In this document: piece after piece, positions 53,973-63,019 of the stretch
Layout: every line of letters starts with the position of its first letter
Position numbering within the stretch: position 1 is the first letter of the stretch
Assembly: GCF_026153355.1 (NCBI RefSeq)
Contig: NZ_CP110636.1
Location: 5,580,001 to 5,644,000, forward strand
Source of the DNA: Streptomyces endophytica
Lineage (GTDB): Bacteria; Actinomycetota; Actinomycetes; Streptomycetales; Streptomycetaceae
DNA: 64,000 nt
Direction of reading: 5' to 3'
Made by a program: the position numbers and the translations under genes
Notes under the pieces: model-generated
What the model was told of the DNA's origin: nothing
Seen by the model: the letters and a program-made list of their open reading frames with translations, nothing else
Database searches by the model: none

Positions 53973-55370
53973 ATGACTGAAGCAACCTCTGCCAAAACCT
54001 CCCGCCGGCACCACTGGCGGCGGGAGCTCGTCGAGCTGGCGGCCCTGTTCACGGCCGTCGCGGTGGCCGACGCGGTCGCCAACACCGTCGCGCACGGACC
54101 GTCCGGGCCGGGGCTGCTGTGCGCCTCCGCGGTGGCCCTGCTCGCCACGGCGGGCTTCCACGTCTGGTGGTCACGGCGCCACGACCCCGCCCCGCCGCCG
54201 ACCGATACCGGCGCCACGGCGCCGTCCCCGGCCGGCGCGTCCCCCAGAGCCGCCGGCAGGGAAACGACGCTGTGGCGGATGCGGACCACGGTCCGCGACG
54301 CTCCGGGCAGCCTGGCCGCGCTGTGCACGGCACTGGCCGCCCGGGAGGTGGACATCCTCAGCCTGCAGACCCACCCGCTGTCCGAGGGCACCGTCGACGA
54401 GTTCCTGCTGCGCGCGCCGGCCCCGCTGACGCCGGCGGAGCTCACCCGTACGGTGGCCGACGCCGGCGGCGCCCACAGCTGGCTGGAACGGGCCGACGCG
54501 CACGACCTCGTCGACGCACCGACCCGGATGCTCGGCCTGGCGACCCGTACGGCCCTGGATTCCGCCGAACTCCCGCTGGCGCTGCGGCAGTTGCTGGGGC
54601 GCTGCACGATCCACTCGGTGCCCGCCCGCTCGCTGACCGGTCAGCCGCTGGCCGAGCAGGTGCCCGCGGAGGGCGTGCTGGAGGACCATGTGATGAAGTT
54701 CCGTGACCCCTCCGGGGGTTCGCTCACGATCGAAAGGCCGCAGTTGCCGTTCACCCCCACCGAGTTCGCCCGGGTGCGGGCACTGGTCGAGCTGGACACC
54801 CGGCTCGGCCAGCGGGTGCCGCCGCGGCGGGACGTGCTGACCCTGCCCGAGGGCAACGAGATCACCGTCCGCCGCGCCGACACCTCCGATCTCACCGCGG
54901 CCCGGGAGATGCACGACCGCTGCTCGGCACGGACCCTCGCACTGCGCTACCACGGCCCGGTCGGGGACGCGGACCGCTACCTCGGCCATCTGCTCAGCCC
55001 GCGCTTCGGCCGCACCCTGGCGGTGGAGACCGCGTCCGGCCGGCTGGTGGCGCTCGGCCATCTGCTCTGGGACGGCGACGAGACCGAGGTCGCCCTGCTG
55101 GTCGAGGACGCCTGGCAGCAGCGCGGCATCGGCGCCGAGCTGCTGCGCCGGCTGGTGACGATGGCGGCCGAGACCGGCTGCGAGAGCGTGTACGCGATCA
55201 CCCAGGCCTCCAACACCGGCATGGTCGCCGCGATGCGCGGCCTCGGCCTGCCGCTGGACTACCAGATCGAGGAGGGCACGCTGGTGATCACGGCCCGCCC
55301 GGCCGGCCTGCCCGCCCGGCGGGAGCCCCGGGAGACCGTGCACATCCAGGACGCGACCGGCCGCCGCTGA
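53973..55370 (+). CDS. Membrane-associated ACT-GNAT fusion protein
   Basis: A 465-residue protein. Two hydrophobic segments (VELAALFTAVAVADAVANTVA and LLCASAVALLATAGFHVWW) are followed by an ACT-like domain (LWRMRTTVRDAPGSLAALCTALAAREVDILSLQTHPL), a linker, and a C-terminal GNAT domain (TVRRADTSDLTAAREMHDRCS, VEDAWQQRGIGAELLRRLV). ACT domains bind amino acids, so acetylation may be amino-acid regulated, as for mycobacterial Pat-like enzymes. This is inference. Confidence 0.85.
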   Translation: MTEATSAKTSRRHHWRRELVELAALFTAVAVADAVANTVAHGPSGPGLLCASAVALLATAGFHVWWSRRHDPAPPPTDTGATAPSPAGASPRAAGRETTLWRMRTTVRDAPGSLAALCTALAAREVDILSLQTHPLSEGTVDEFLLRAPAPLTPAELTRTVADAGGAHSWLERADAHDLVDAPTRMLGLATRTALDSAELPLALRQLLGRCTIHSVPARSLTGQPLAEQVPAEGVLEDHVMKFRDPSGGSLTIERPQLPFTPTEFARVRALVELDTRLGQRVPPRRDVLTLPEGNEITVRRADTSDLTAAREMHDRCSARTLALRYHGPVGDADRYLGHLLSPRFGRTLAVETASGRLVALGHLLWDGDETEVALLVEDAWQQRGIGAELLRRLVTMAAETGCESVYAITQASNTGMVAAMRGLGLPLDYQIEEGTLVITARPAGLPARREPRETVHIQDATGRR

Positions 55371-55513
55371 GGCGGACCACGGCCCGCGGTCCGGCCGGGT
55401 GGCGCGCACCACCCGGCCGGCCGCTCACCGCGCCCCGCGAAGGCAATGACGCCGTAAAGCGACAGGAACGTATGGGCTGTTGATGGTGACGCGGCGGGTC
55501 GATCCGTACGAGG

Positions 55514-57217
55514 ATGGTCCACATGCCCCACACCACTACTCCCGCGAGCGACCCACTGCCCCGCCAGGTCGCCGACGCCTATGTCGACGCGCTCGTCGAA
55601 CTGGACCCCATCACCGGCACCTTCCTCGGCATCCGGGAGAGCTCCTCGAAGCTCCCCGACTTCTCCCCGACGGGGCAGGAAGCACTGGCGCAGCTCGCCC
55701 GCACGACGCTGGAGCGGCTCACCGAGGCGGAGGCCCGGCCGGGCGCGGAACACCCCGCGGAGAAGGTCTGCGCGCGGCTGCTGCGCGAGCGGCTCACCGC
55801 CGAGCTGGCGGTGCACGAGGCGGGCGAGGGCCTGCGCGCGGTCAGCAACCTCAGCTCGCCGCTGCACCACGCCCGCCAGGCGATCATCCTCACCCCCGCC
55901 GAGACCGAGGAGGACTGGGCGGCGATCGCCCAGCGGCTGCGGGCGCTGCCGGCCGCCCTGGAGGGCTACCGCGCCGCACTGGACGCCGGCCGCAAGCGCG
56001 ACCTGCCCGCCGGCCCGCTCCAGGTCGCCACGGTCATCGGCCAGTTGGACGACTGGATCGGCACCGACCGCAGCTGGTTCGCCGAGTTCACCGAGCCCGG
56101 CCCCGAGACGCTGCGCGCCGAGCTGACCGAGGCCGCCGAGGTGGCCACCGGCGCGCTGGTGGAGCTGCGCGACTGGTTCCGCGACGTCTACGCCCCGGCC
56201 ATCGAGGGCGCCCCGGACGTGGTGGGCCGGGAACGCTACATCCGGCTCGTCCGTTTCTTCAGCGGCACCGACCTCGACGCGGACGAGGCGTACGCGTACG
56301 GCTGGTCGGAGTTCTACCGGCTGCTGGCCGAGATGGAGACCGAGGCGGAGCGGGTGCTGCCCGGCGCGAAGACGCCGTGGGAGGCGCTGGCCTGGTGCGA
56401 CGAGCACGGCGAGGCGGTCGAGGGGGTCGAGGAGACCCGGCAGTGGCTGCAGTCGCTGATGGACGAGGCCATCGACCGCCTGGACGGCACGCACTTCGAA
56501 CTCGCCGAGCGGGTGCGCCGGGTGGAGTCCATGATCGCCCCGCCCGGCGGCGCCGCCGCCCCGTACTACACCCAGCCGTCGCTGGACTTCTCCCGCCCCG
56601 GCCGCACCTGGCTCCCGACGATGGGCGAGACCCGCTTCCCGGCGTACGACCTGGTCTCCACCTGGTACCACGAGGGCGTGCCCGGCCATCACCTCCAGCT
56701 GGCGCAGTGGGCGCACGTCGCCGATACGCTCTCCCGCTATCAGACGACGGTGGGCATGGTCAGCGCCAACGTCGAGGGCTGGGCGCTCTATGCCGAGCGC
56801 CTCATGGACGAACTGGGCTTCCTGACGACGCCGGAGCGCCGGCTGGGCTACCTGGACGCCCAGATGATGCGGGCCATCCGCGTCATCATCGACATCGGCA
56901 TGCACCTGGAGCTGGAGATCCCCGCGGACTCGCCGTTCCACCCGGGCGAGCGCTGGACGCCGCAACTGGCGCACGAGTTCCTGGCGAGCCACTGCAGCCG
57001 GCCGGCCGAGTTCGTCAAGAGCGAGATCATCCGCTACCAGGGCATGGCCGGCCAGGCGATCGGCTACAAGCTCGGCGAACGCATCTGGCTCCAGGGCCGC
57101 GAGGCCGCCCGGGCCCGCCACGGCGCCGACTTCGACCTCAAGGCCTGGCACATGGCCGCCCTCTCCCAGGGCTCCCTGGGCCTGGACGACCTGCTGAGCG
57201 AACTCTCGGCGCTCTGA
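55514..57217 (+). CDS. DUF885 family peptidase-like protein
   Basis: A 567-residue cytosolic protein of the DUF885 family, which resembles M32-type carboxypeptidases. The zinc-like motif YHEGVPGHHLQLAQ (near residue 394), the downstream EGWALYAERLMDELGFL and the C-terminal YQGMAGQAIGYKLGER helix match the family. ATG 55514 or ATG 55523 could be the start. The physiological substrate is unknown. Confidence 0.9.
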   Translation: MVHMPHTTTPASDPLPRQVADAYVDALVELDPITGTFLGIRESSSKLPDFSPTGQEALAQLARTTLERLTEAEARPGAEHPAEKVCARLLRERLTAELAVHEAGEGLRAVSNLSSPLHHARQAIILTPAETEEDWAAIAQRLRALPAALEGYRAALDAGRKRDLPAGPLQVATVIGQLDDWIGTDRSWFAEFTEPGPETLRAELTEAAEVATGALVELRDWFRDVYAPAIEGAPDVVGRERYIRLVRFFSGTDLDADEAYAYGWSEFYRLLAEMETEAERVLPGAKTPWEALAWCDEHGEAVEGVEETRQWLQSLMDEAIDRLDGTHFELAERVRRVESMIAPPGGAAAPYYTQPSLDFSRPGRTWLPTMGETRFPAYDLVSTWYHEGVPGHHLQLAQWAHVADTLSRYQTTVGMVSANVEGWALYAERLMDELGFLTTPERRLGYLDAQMMRAIRVIIDIGMHLELEIPADSPFHPGERWTPQLAHEFLASHCSRPAEFVKSEIIRYQGMAGQAIGYKLGERIWLQGREAARARHGADFDLKAWHMAALSQGSLGLDDLLSELSAL

Positions 57218-57240
57218 GGGGAGTTCGCGGTACACCGGGG

Positions 57241-57270
57241 CCGGGTCCGGCAGGGAGCTGCCGGACCCGG
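57241..57270. terminator. Perfect hairpin between convergent genes
   Basis: CCGGGTCCGGCAG (57241-57253) pairs exactly with CTGCCGGACCCGG (57258-57270) around a GGAG loop. It lies between the DUF885 and rhodanese genes and probably terminates both. Confidence 0.8.
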
Positions 57271-57314
57271 TACGGGACCGCCGGGCCCCGCCGCCCGGCT
57301 CTCGCCCGGCCCGC

Positions 57315-57812
57315 TCAGCAGCCGCACTCCCCCGCACCGACCGGGGCCGTCAACGGGTCGGCGGGCCGGGTTCGGGTGCCCTGCCAGGTCTCGGTCGGGT
57401 AGCCCTCGCGGATCCAGTACTCGATGCCGCCGAGCATCTCCTTGACGCGGTAGCCGAGCCGGGCCAGGGCGAGGGCGGCGCGGGTGGCGCCGTCGCAGCC
57501 GGGGCCCCAGCAATGCACGACGACCGGCACCTCCGGGTCGAGCAGCTGCGGCGCGTCCGCGGGGATCCGGGCGGTGGGCAGGTGGACGGCGCCGGGGATG
57601 TGGCCCTGGTCCCAGGCGGCGGTGCTGCGGGAGTCGACCACGACGAAGTCCGTGGCGCCGGCCGTCAGGGCGGTGTGCACGTCGGCGACGTCGGTGTGGA
57701 AGGCGAGCCGCGCGGCGAAGTAGGCGGCGGCGTCGGGCGGCGCGGCCGGCGGGGTGGCGAGTACGGGGCTGGCGGGGGACTGCCGGGCGGGGCGGGGCTG
57801 CTGAGTGATCAT
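57315..57812 (-). CDS. Rhodanese-like protein
   Basis: A 165-residue protein with one rhodanese domain: VVVDSRSTAAWDQGHIPGAVHLP and the active-site Cys loop VVHCWGPGCDGA. It ends with a second Cys pair (GECGC) of unknown role. It would transfer sulfane sulfur or act as a thiol sensor. It is divergent from the Lrp regulator at 57907, which may control it. Confidence 0.92.
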   Translation of the reverse strand: MITQQPRPARQSPASPVLATPPAAPPDAAAYFAARLAFHTDVADVHTALTAGATDFVVVDSRSTAAWDQGHIPGAVHLPTARIPADAPQLLDPEVPVVVHCWGPGCDGATRAALALARLGYRVKEMLGGIEYWIREGYPTETWQGTRTRPADPLTAPVGAGECGC

Positions 57813-57906
57813 GGCGGTAAATCTATGGTCCGCGGCAACGGCCGAGAACCGACGATCCCCGGCAGAACCCTTGCCGCACCGGGGATTCCACTGCTAGACA
57901 GCGCAG

Positions 57907-58353
57907 ATGACCGGATATTCCCCCGACGCCACCGACTGGCGCATCCTCGACGTCCTGCAGCGCAACGGCCGCGCGGGCTACGCCGAGCTGGCCCGCGCCG
58001 TGAACATGTCCGCCAGTGCCGTCACCGAGCGGGTCCGGCGGCTGGAGGAGGCCGGGGTGATCTCGGGGTACGCGGCGGTGGTCGACCCGGAGCGGATCGG
58101 GCTGCCGGTGCTGGCCTTCGTACGGCTCCGCTATCCGAACGGCAATTACAAGCCGTTCCATGATCTGCTGGAGACGACGCCGGAGATCCTGGAGGCGCAC
58201 CACGTCACGGGCGACGACTGCTTCGTGATCAAGGTCGCGGCCCGTTCCATGAAGCATCTGGAAGAGGTGTCCGGGCGGATCGGCGCGCTCGGCTCGGTGA
58301 CCACCAGCGTGGTGTATTCGTCACCGCTGCCGCGCCGGCCGGTCGGCCACTGA
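57907..58353 (+). CDS. Lrp/AsnC family transcriptional regulator
   Basis: A 148-residue regulator with an N-terminal winged helix (WRILDVLQRNGRAGYAELARAVNMSASAVTERVRRLEEAGVI) and a RAM domain (HHVTGDDCFVIKVAARSMKHL). It is divergent from the rhodanese gene, 94 bp apart, a common Lrp-target layout. The ligand is unknown. Confidence 0.93.
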   Translation: MTGYSPDATDWRILDVLQRNGRAGYAELARAVNMSASAVTERVRRLEEAGVISGYAAVVDPERIGLPVLAFVRLRYPNGNYKPFHDLLETTPEILEAHHVTGDDCFVIKVAARSMKHLEEVSGRIGALGSVTTSVVYSSPLPRRPVGH

Positions 58354-58382
58354 CCGTCCGCCCGCCCCCACTCCCCCGGGCC

Positions 58383-61300
58383 TCAAGTCCGCACGTGGTG
58401 CCGTACCGCCGAGCCCGTGCGGGCCTTGACGACCTCCAGCTGGGCGGGGATGCGGGCCTTGAGGTCCGCGACGTGGCTGACGATGCCGACGCTCCGGTCG
58501 CGTTCGCGCAGCGAGTCCAGGACGTCCAGCACCTCGTCGAGGGTCTGCTCGTCGAGGCTGCCGAAGCCCTCGTCGATGAAGAGGGTGTCCAGCCGCGTGC
58601 CGCCGGCCTCGTCGGTGACAACGTCGGCGAGTCCGAGGGCCAGCGCGAGCGAGGCGAAGAAGGTCTCCCCGCCGGAGAGGCTGGTGGTGTCCCGCTCCCG
58701 GCCGGTCCAGCCGTCGATGACGTGCAGACCGAGCCCGGAGCGGCGGGTGCCGCCGGTCCGCTCGTCGGAGTGGACGAGGGTGTAGCGGCCGGCCGACATC
58801 CGGTGCAGCCGGGCGCTGGCCGCGGCCGCGACCTGTTCGAGCCGGGCGGCGAGGACGTACGACTCCAGCCGCATCCGCCGCTCGTTCTCGCCGGACGTGC
58901 CGGCGGCCAGGGCGGCGAGCCGGGCGATGCGGTCGTGGGCGGCGCGCAGCGGGGCCAGCGCCCGGGCGTCGGCCCCGGCACGCGCGGAGAGCCGGTCGAG
59001 TTCGGCGGCGCGGTGCTGGGCGGTGGCGTGCGCCGTGGCGGCGGACCGCAGCCGCGCCGCCGCCTCCTGGTGCGCGGTCCGGGCGGCCTCCGGATCCGCG
59101 GGCGGCAGGGCGGCCGCGGCGGACACCTCCGGGTCGGACAGTTCCGCCTCGGTCGCGGCGGATTCCCGCTGCCAGTCGTCGAGCCGCTGCTGCAGGGCCC
59201 GCCATTCCTCGTCCCGCAGCAGTGCGCCGGCGACCTCCCGCGGGGTGTCGAACCCGGCCCGGTAGGCGGCGTCGGCGAGCGCGGCGTCGGCCTCCTTGAG
59301 CCGCTCGGCGCAGGAGTGCGCCGTACGGGACGCCTCGGCCGCGGCGGCCAGCCGGGCCACCTGCCGCTCCAGGTGCCCGGCCCGTTCTGCCACGCTCGCG
59401 CAGTCCGCCCGGGCCCGCGCCAACTCCTCCTCCAGCGCGGCCCGTTCGGCGTCCAGTGCCTCACGGCGGGAGGTGCGGGCGGCGACCCGGCGCTCGGCCT
59501 GCTGCTGCTCGGTGCGGCGTCGTTCGTGCTCCCGCTCGGCCCGCTGGAACGCCTCGCGGGCGGCATGCAGATCGGCGCCCCGGGCGTGCTCGCGGGCCAG
59601 ACCGTCCCGCAACTCCTCGGCCTGCGCGGCGAGTTCGGCCACCGGGGTGTCCCCCGCGGTGGCGGCGGCACCGGCCAGCTCCTCCTTGGCGGACTGGCAG
59701 CGCTGCTCCGCCTGCCGCCGGGTCTCCTCGGCCCGGCGGTACGCCGCGAGTGCGGCCTCCTCGGTGGCGCGGTCGACATGGCCGGCGCCGGCCCGGGCCG
59801 GCGCCGGGTGCTCGGTGGCGCCGCACACCACGCAGGCCGCGCCGTCCGTCAGCGCCTCCGCGAGCTCGGCGGCGATCCCGCGCAGCCGCCGGTCCTTGAG
59901 GTCGAGCCAGTCCTCGTGGGCGGCCGCGGACCGTTCCCGGGCGGTGAGCAACTCCCGTTCGGCGACGCGTACTTCTTCGGCAAGGCGGTCGCGCCGCCGG
60001 GCCGCGGCGAGCCGTTCGGCGGCCGGTTCGACGCGGGCGGCGAGCTGCTCGGCCCGGGTCGCGGCCTCCTGGGCCGACTCGATGCGCCGCTGGTGGGCAC
60101 CACGGGCCCGGTCCCACTGGGCGAGCCACTCGCCGGCGTCCAGCAGGGTCTCTTCGTCGGCGCGCGCCTCGCGGTCCAGTGCGGCCCGTTCCGCGCCGAT
60201 CCCGGCGGCCCGCCGCTCGGTCCGCCGGGCCGCCGCGAGCGAGCCCAGCTCCTCCCGCAACTCCCGCTCCCTGGCCGCGAGTTGGTCGCCCGAGGCGTCG
60301 GCGAGGGCCGGCGGCAGAAGGCCGCGGCAGTCCGCGTCGGCGCGCTGGGCGGCGTCCAGGTCGCGTCCGGCGGCGTCGCGCAGGGCGAGCGCGGGCGCCA
60401 CCTCCGCGGCGGTGCGGGCCCGGGCCAGCCTCGCCCGGGTCGCTTCCCGTTCCGCGGCCCGGGCCTCCAGCGCATCGGCCCGGCGGCGGGCGTCCGCATA
60501 GCGCTGCTGGAGCCGGTGCCGTTCGCCGGCCTCCGCCAGCCGGCCGGCCGCGGTCCGTTCGGCCTCCTCGGCCCGGTGCAGTGCGCAGCGGTGGATGTCC
60601 AGCCGCTCCCGTGCGGTCACCCGGGCGACGGCGGCGCCGGCCAGCACCGCGTCGGCGAATCCCGGCTCGCCCGGCCCTGGCACGTCCGGCTCCGCGGGGG
60701 CGGCCGCGGTGCCGCGTCCGGTACGCCCGGCCGCGCCCGCGGTACGCCGTCCGGCGGCGCCGCCCTGGGCCGGGACCGCGGCCGCGGTACGCCGGCCGGA
60801 GTCCGCGGCGGGCAGCAGCCCCGCGAAGGCCGCGGCGTCGCCGGACTCCGCGTCCGCGGTCCCGCCGGCCGCCTGCGCCATCCGGTGCGCCAGCGCCAGC
60901 AGCCGTTCGTCGCCCGCCGCGACCTCGTCGGCGGCGGCCCGGCGGCGCGCGGTCAGCTGCTCCTCCAGCGCGGCGAACCGGCGGGTGTCGAAGAGCCGGC
61001 CGAGCAGCCGGGCGCGGGCCTCGGCGTCGGCCCGCAGGAAGCGCGCGAACTCGCCCTGCGGCAACAGCACGACCTGGCAGAACTGCTCCTTGCTCATGCC
61101 GAGCAGCTGCCCGATCTCCTCCCCGATCTCCTGGTGCGAGCGGCTCAGCGCCTTCCAGTGCCCCGCGCCGCCGGCCGCCCGTTCCTGCGCTCCGGCCGGT
61201 ACGAACTCCCGCAGCCGGCTCTGCGCCTTCTCCCTCGTCGTACCGCTGCCGCGCTTCTTGGGCCGCGGCTGCTCCGGCAGCCGGGTGATCTCCAACCGCC

Positions 61301-61562
61301 GTTCGGCCACGGTGAGTTCGAGGACGACCTCGGTGAGGGTCAGCGGGTCGGCCAGGTCGCTGCGCAGTGCCTGGCCGCTCTGCCGCGCCCCGGGCACCGA
61401 CCCGTACAGCGCGAAGCAGACCGCGTCGAGGACGGAGGTCTTGCCGGCGCCGGTCGGCCCGTGCAGCAGGAACAGGCCGTCCCGGGTGAGCCGGTCGAAG
61501 TCGATGGTCTGGGTGCCGCCGAACGGCCCGAACGCGGTGACGGTCAGCCGGTGCAGTCTCAT
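58383..61562 (-). CDS. sbcC: Exonuclease subunit SbcC
   Basis: The ATPase half of the SbcCD hairpin nuclease, an SMC-like Rad50 homologue. Of 1059 residues, the N-terminus has a Walker A HGPTGAGKTSVLDAV and a QVVLLPQGEFARFLRA loop. Long coiled coils flank a zinc-hook CxxC (VVCGATEH), and the C-terminus has the signature LSGGETFFASLALALGLADV and Walker B LFIDEGFGSLD. It is intact; the ATG overlaps the sbcD stop in an ATGA. Confidence 0.95.
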   Translation of the reverse strand: MRLHRLTVTAFGPFGGTQTIDFDRLTRDGLFLLHGPTGAGKTSVLDAVCFALYGSVPGARQSGQALRSDLADPLTLTEVVLELTVAERRLEITRLPEQPRPKKRGSGTTREKAQSRLREFVPAGAQERAAGGAGHWKALSRSHQEIGEEIGQLLGMSKEQFCQVVLLPQGEFARFLRADAEARARLLGRLFDTRRFAALEEQLTARRRAAADEVAAGDERLLALAHRMAQAAGGTADAESGDAAAFAGLLPAADSGRRTAAAVPAQGGAAGRRTAGAAGRTGRGTAAAPAEPDVPGPGEPGFADAVLAGAAVARVTARERLDIHRCALHRAEEAERTAAGRLAEAGERHRLQQRYADARRRADALEARAAEREATRARLARARTAAEVAPALALRDAAGRDLDAAQRADADCRGLLPPALADASGDQLAARERELREELGSLAAARRTERRAAGIGAERAALDREARADEETLLDAGEWLAQWDRARGAHQRRIESAQEAATRAEQLAARVEPAAERLAAARRRDRLAEEVRVAERELLTARERSAAAHEDWLDLKDRRLRGIAAELAEALTDGAACVVCGATEHPAPARAGAGHVDRATEEAALAAYRRAEETRRQAEQRCQSAKEELAGAAATAGDTPVAELAAQAEELRDGLAREHARGADLHAAREAFQRAEREHERRRTEQQQAERRVAARTSRREALDAERAALEEELARARADCASVAERAGHLERQVARLAAAAEASRTAHSCAERLKEADAALADAAYRAGFDTPREVAGALLRDEEWRALQQRLDDWQRESAATEAELSDPEVSAAAALPPADPEAARTAHQEAAARLRSAATAHATAQHRAAELDRLSARAGADARALAPLRAAHDRIARLAALAAGTSGENERRMRLESYVLAARLEQVAAAASARLHRMSAGRYTLVHSDERTGGTRRSGLGLHVIDGWTGRERDTTSLSGGETFFASLALALGLADVVTDEAGGTRLDTLFIDEGFGSLDEQTLDEVLDVLDSLRERDRSVGIVSHVADLKARIPAQLEVVKARTGSAVRHHVRT

Positions 61563-62724
61563 CGTGCCCCCTCGGCCGCCATCTCCTGGGCCCGCACCTC
61601 GTCGATCGCGGAGCGCAGTGCGGCCCGCTCGTGCGCGTCGGCCGCGCGGCCGGGCCGTACGTGTGCCACGAAGTCCTCGGCGATCTCCTGGTCGCTGCGG
61701 CCGCGCAGCCGCTGGGCGTACGAGGCCAGCGAGCGGGCGGGCCCCTCGTCGGGGTCGAAGACCAGGCTGACGAGGTGCGGGAAGCGGCGGGCGAGCCGGG
61801 CCATCGGCTCGTGCGGGCGGGCGCTGTCGGTGAGCGTCGCCTCGACCCAGGAGTCCTCGTGCCCGGCCAGTGCCGGGTCGTCGAGCAGCCGCTCCAGCGG
61901 CCCCGGATGCGGGCCAGCGGCCGCGGCACCGGGCAGTCCAGCCGCTCCGCGCGCACCGCCCCGGCCGCGTCGAGGTCGACCAGCCACATCGATTTGCGGT
62001 GTGTGGCCTCGGAGAACGAATACGCCAGCGGGGAACCGGAGTAGCGGATCCGTTCGGTGAGGGTCTGGCAGCCGTGCAGATGGCCGAGCGCGGCGTAGTC
62101 CACGCCCTCGAACACCGCCGCGGGGACGGAGGCGACGCCGCCGACGGTGATGTCGCGTTCGCTGTCGCTGACCGCGCCGCCGGTGACGAAGGCGTGCGCC
62201 AGCACCACCGAACGGGTCCCCGGCGGCCGGCCGGCGAGGTCGGCGCGCACCGTGTCCATCGCCGCGCCCAGCACCGCCGCGTGGTCGGCCCGGGGCGCGC
62301 CGAGGGCGTCGCGCACCATGGCGGGTTCGAGGTACGGCAGGCCGTAGAGCGCGACCGGGCCGTGCGCGTCGTGCAGCAGCACGGGGGTGCCGCAGCCGGC
62401 CGGGTCGGTCCGCAGGTGGATGCCGGCCCGTTCCATGAGTCCCGAGCCGACGCCCAGCCGGCGGGCGGAGTCGTGGTTGCCGGAGATCATCACGGTCGGT
62501 ACGCCCAGGTCGGCGAGCCGGTGCAGCGCCTCGTCGAAGAGCTCGACGGCGGCGAGCGGCGGCACGGCCCGGTCGTAGATGTCGCCCGCGACGAGCACGG
62601 CGTCGATCTCCCGGTCGCGCACCGTCGCCACGAGGTGGTCGAGGAAGGCACGCTGGGCGGCGAGCAGGCCGACCCGGTGGAAGGACCGACCCAGGTGCCA
62701 GTCGGAGGTGTGCAGAAGTCTCAA
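61559..62724 (-). pseudogene. sbcD: Exonuclease subunit SbcD, one frameshift
   Basis: This is the Mre11-type nuclease that works with SbcC. The first frame has LLHTSDWHLGRSFH, VAGDIYDRAVPP, ISGNHDSARRL and YAALGHLHGCQ, all the metal-site motifs. In the C-rich run at about 61899-61906 one base is missing, and family sequence continues in the next frame (ERLLDDPALAGHEDSWVEATL to EMAAEGAR). Restoring it gives 388 residues. TTG 62724 is the likely start (then RLLHTSDW), with GGAG upstream. The intact sbcC partner argues that the gene is functional. Confidence 0.9.
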
Positions 62725-62874
62725 TCGACCGCTCCGACCTGCACGTTTCCCCTCCCGGTCCGTCCCTGGCACCGTCCGGGGTCCGCCGGCCGGCCGTGCC
62801 CAGGGTAGCCGCCGGCGCGGGCCGGTCCGGTACCGGCCTCGCGTCAGGGGCGGCGCGTCGGCGCCCTTCGGGCG

Positions 62875-63014
62875 TCACCTCTTCTTCCGCAGGGCCCGGG
62901 ACCTCTTCTTCCGCAGGGCCCCGGGTGTGTGCGCGGCCGCCGTGCCGGACTTCTCGCTGCGCACCTTGTACTGCGGTTCCTCCTCGGAGGCGTCGATTCG
63001 CCGCGCTCGGCCAT
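62875..63014 (-). CDS. Possible small basic protein, frame uncertain
   Basis: The C-terminal part (DASEEEPQYKVRSEKSGTAA, then HTPGALRKKR and a repeated ALRKKR) reads as a short basic protein. The good start (ATG 63014, after GGGAGGTGAG) is in a different frame; 140 nt is one base short of a whole number of codons, so a missing base after the first codons would join them. The repeated CTCTTCTTCCGCAGGGCCC pattern duplicates the tail. Low confidence. Confidence 0.35.
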
Positions 63015-63019
63015 GGGAC

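Noticed and set aside
58395..62060. A 1221-codon plus-strand open frame over sbcC
   Set aside because: It is antisense to intact sbcC and sbcD and reads as low-complexity Gly/Arg sequence.
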